Assembly (NCBI GenBank): GCA_012728025.1
Contig: JAAYFX010000211.1
Coordinates: 1-6,612, forward strand
Source of the DNA: Clostridiales bacterium
GTDB lineage: Bacteria > Bacillota > Clostridia > Oscillospirales > Oscillospiraceae
Direction of reading: 5' to 3'
Length of the DNA stretch: 6,612 nt
Of the stretch, positions 4,764 to 6,612 are shown one piece after another. The translations under genes and the position numbers were made by a program. Position 1 is the stretch's first letter. Each line of letters opens with the position of its first letter. Below the pieces are notes generated by a model that was given only the letters and a program-made list of their open reading frames with translations, made no database searches and had not been told where the DNA came from.

Positions 4764-5303
4764 TCATTTGCTGTATACCTCTGGTTTTAAAATCCCCACA
4801 TAAGGCAGGTTGCGGTATTTTTCGGAATAATCCAGCCCATAGCCAACGACAAACTCATCGGGAACCTCAAAGCCTACATAGTCGGCATAGATGTTCGCCT
4901 TTCGCCTTGCGGGCTTGTCAAGCAAGGTAACAAGAGTTATGGAAGCGGGCTTTCTGTTCATAAGATAGCCCCAAAGGTAGCTGAGGGTTACGCCGCTGTC
5001 TAAAATATCCTCAACTACAATAATGTGCCTATCTGTTATATCCTCATTTAAGTCTTTATTTATTCTGACACAGCCGCTGCTGGTTGTGCCTCCGCCATAA
5101 GAGGAAACCGCCATAAAATCAACGGAAGATTTAAGGTCAACTTGGCGTACAAGGTCTGCCATGAAAATAAAGCTGCCTTTTAAAACACCTATAAAAAGAG
5201 GCTCCTGACCTTTAAACTTTTCGGAAATCTCCCGTCCTAACTCCGAAACCCTTTCCTTTAGCTGCTCCTCGGTCAGCAGCACCTTCAATATGTCGTTTGT
5301 CAT
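4764..5303 (-). CDS. hpt: Hypoxanthine phosphoribosyltransferase
   Basis: A purine salvage enzyme of the cytosol that converts hypoxanthine (and usually guanine) plus PRPP to IMP/GMP and pyrophosphate. At 179 residues it is the usual bacterial length. Visible motifs are the pyrophosphate-binding LKG at 41-43, the mobile catalytic loop SSYGGGTTSSG at 67-77, and the PRPP motif VVEDILDSG at 96-104 with the acidic pair E98-D99 and probable general base D102. The purine-site lysine is K130 in LLDKPARRK, and the region VPDEFVVGYGLDY at 147-159 includes the conserved Asp149. The start is ATG 5303 with GGGAG about 9 bases upstream. The position between tilS and ftsH is a conserved Firmicutes arrangement, and in Bacillus HprT and TilS are reported to cooperate in ftsH control. 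A possible terminator or attenuator lies just upstream (5318-5355). Confidence 0.98.
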   Translation of the reverse strand: MTNDILKVLLTEEQLKERVSELGREISEKFKGQEPLFIGVLKGSFIFMADLVRQVDLKSSVDFMAVSSYGGGTTSSGCVRINKDLNEDITDRHIIVVEDILDSGVTLSYLWGYLMNRKPASITLVTLLDKPARRKANIYADYVGFEVPDEFVVGYGLDYSEKYRNLPYVGILKPEVYSK

Positions 5304-5317
5304 CTTTATATTCTCCC

Positions 5318-5355
5318 AAAAACAAAAAGTGAGAAGCGCAGTCTTTTCACGCTTC
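5318..5355 (-). terminator. Terminator-like hairpin between tilS and hpt
   Basis: On the minus strand GAAGCG (5355-5350) pairs with CGCTTC (5338-5333) around an 11-nt loop, followed by TCAC and then TTTTTGTTTTT. The stem is short but GC-rich and the T-tract is good. No promoter fits in the 15 bases between it and hpt, so hpt would be expressed by partial read-through unless a promoter lies upstream within the 108-base gap. This makes it a candidate attenuator within the operon. Confidence 0.55.
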
Positions 5356-5411
5356 GTTGCCGCTGTGGCGGTTTAAGCAAAGGAATACACTCGTCCCCAA
5401 GGAGGGGTAAA

Positions 5412-6612
5412 TTATTTTCCCTTGTTTATTTCTATCTTAATTATATCGTCGCCTTTTTCCGGAAGGCATCTTTCGGCTATTCCAAAGCCAAAAATGGCAA
5501 TAGGTCCTTTTTCGTCCCTAAAGACCGGAGTAAGCTCCTTTTCCGTCGGACTCATGCCGGCTTCGGAAAAAAGTTTTTTAAGGCTTTTGGTGCATCCCCT
5601 GCCTGAAAGTCGGATTTTTTCCCCTTCAAGCCGTGGCCCGACAGTAATATTACCACAGATGCCGGCACTTTTAAAGGAAAAAATATTAAAGGAATTATGA
5701 ATTTCTTCACATCGGGGAATAAAGCTGCTAAAGATTTCAAACTCCCCCTCGGAAAGCCTAAGGTTTTTATCTAATTCAAGCACCTTTTCTTCAAGGATGG
5801 ATGGCTTTGTGTAGTCAAAAATCAGCCTGTCGCCTTCCCGTGCCACCCGCATTTTCGGTATATCCGCAAAGCCCCTTTGAGCCTTTCCCGAAGCAAGCTT
5901 CAAAACTGCCTCAATATGCCTTGACGAAATTTCCCCCTTCGTTATAAGGCTAAGCACCCGTGATGAAACAGGCTTTGGAAGCTCAGCTAGAAAGACTGCG
6001 GATACTTCGCCGTTTTTAAAGTTTTTCTCTATAAAATCCTCTGCCAAAGAGCGCAAAAACTCCTCATCCTGCCTTAAAAGCTCTGCTGTGCGAAGGCAGA
6101 CCTTGTCAAAACTCGGATTTAGCTGGCGAAGCTCCGGCACAACCCGTCTGCGAATTTTGTTTCTGGAGAAGGCTTCGTCTGTGTTTGTCTCATCCTCCAC
6201 ATGGGGGATACCCTTTTCCTCCAGATATTTCAAAACTTCCTCGGAGCTTACCGTAAGAATGGGGCGCACTATCCTGCCACGAACCGGCGGAATACCGCAA
6301 AGCCCCCGAAGGCCGCTGCCCCTTGTAAGGTTAAAGAGCATGGTTTCTGCGTTATCATCGGCTGTGTGGGCTGTGGCAATCCTATCAGCTCCAATTTCGT
6401 CAGCGGTTTTTTCCAAAAACTCATAGCGCAAAATTCTTGCGGCCTCCTCTGTTCCAAGGCAGTTTTCCTCGGCAAAGGCAGAGACATCCCCCCTGCCCAC
6501 ATGGCAGACAAGGCCTCTTTTTTCGCAATACTCCCGCACAAAGCTCTCGTCCCTGTCGGAGGCTTTCCCCCGCAATTGGTGGTTAAGGTGGGCAGCCTGC
6601 ACACCCAAAGAG
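5412..6612 (-). CDS. tilS: tRNA(Ile)-lysidine synthetase, N-terminus off window
   Basis: This enzyme ligates lysine to C34 of the CAU-anticodon tRNA-Ile using ATP. The modification makes lysidine and lets the tRNA read AUA; it is essential in most bacteria. The gene runs off the right edge, so the N-terminal PP-loop SGGxDS motif is not seen; about 400 C-terminal residues are present. Numbering from the TTG at 6608 (internal, not the true start): AHLNHQLRG at 6-14; the ATP/tRNA-binding ATAHTADDNAETMLFNLTRGSGLRGLCGI at 78-106; NTDEAFSRNKIRRRVVPEL at 142-160; and the C-terminal tRNA-acceptor-binding domain (IRLSGRGCTKSLKKLF...ELTPVF...GFGIAER) at about 332-380. All are in the family's usual order, so the enzyme looks intact. 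It ends 108 bases before hpt on the same strand. Confidence 0.97.
   Translation of the reverse strand, partial: SLGVQAAHLNHQLRGKASDRDESFVREYCEKRGLVCHVGRGDVSAFAEENCLGTEEAARILRYEFLEKTADEIGADRIATAHTADDNAETMLFNLTRGSGLRGLCGIPPVRGRIVRPILTVSSEEVLKYLEEKGIPHVEDETNTDEAFSRNKIRRRVVPELRQLNPSFDKVCLRTAELLRQDEEFLRSLAEDFIEKNFKNGEVSAVFLAELPKPVSSRVLSLITKGEISSRHIEAVLKLASGKAQRGFADIPKMRVAREGDRLIFDYTKPSILEEKVLELDKNLRLSEGEFEIFSSFIPRCEEIHNSFNIFSFKSAGICGNITVGPRLEGEKIRLSGRGCTKSLKKLFSEAGMSPTEKELTPVFRDEKGPIAIFGFGIAERCLPEKGDDIIKIEINKGK

Overview
This window looks like chromosome from a Gram-positive anaerobe of the Clostridia type. Three things point there: a T-box leader, the tilS-hpt-ftsH gene order, and Shine-Dalgarno sites close to AAGGAGGTGAT, one of them driving a TTG start. 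The genus cannot be fixed from the sequence.

The right three quarters (1481-6612) is core genome, all on the minus strand and read right to left: tilS (tRNA-Ile lysidine synthetase, N-terminus cut by the window edge), hpt (hypoxanthine phosphoribosyltransferase), ftsH (membrane AAA+ zinc protease) and ychF (Obg-family ATPase). The tilS-hpt-ftsH order is conserved in Firmicutes; ychF follows ftsH after a 72-base gap. Two intercistronic hairpins, one between tilS and hpt and one between ftsH and ychF, could tune read-through.

The left quarter (1-1480) is accessory and regulatory. At 1-248 (minus) lies a T-box riboswitch with a good promoter at 255-283; the gene it controls is off the left edge. 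It can be read in detail: a Stem I apical domain, a T-box bulge in an antiterminator at 15-49, and a competing terminator hairpin at 1-20.

Between the T-box promoter and ychF sit two small units of the same design. Each has a short predicted XRE-family DNA-binding protein encoded divergently from a short helical protein of unknown function. Unit A is 296-836 and unit B is 908-1442. The two small proteins are paralogous (shared pattern DYxxMYxxLFN...DA...TEExYI), although the units are oriented oppositely. Each divergent intergenic region has an extended -10 promoter with an inverted repeat around or next to it, as expected if the regulator controls the small gene. An identical 45-bp palindromic element occurs at 838-882 and 1421-1465. 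The second copy supplies the last codons and stop codon of the unit B small gene and lies just beyond the ychF stop. These paired units and their repeat are the most likely undescribed biology here; their function cannot be read from sequence alone.
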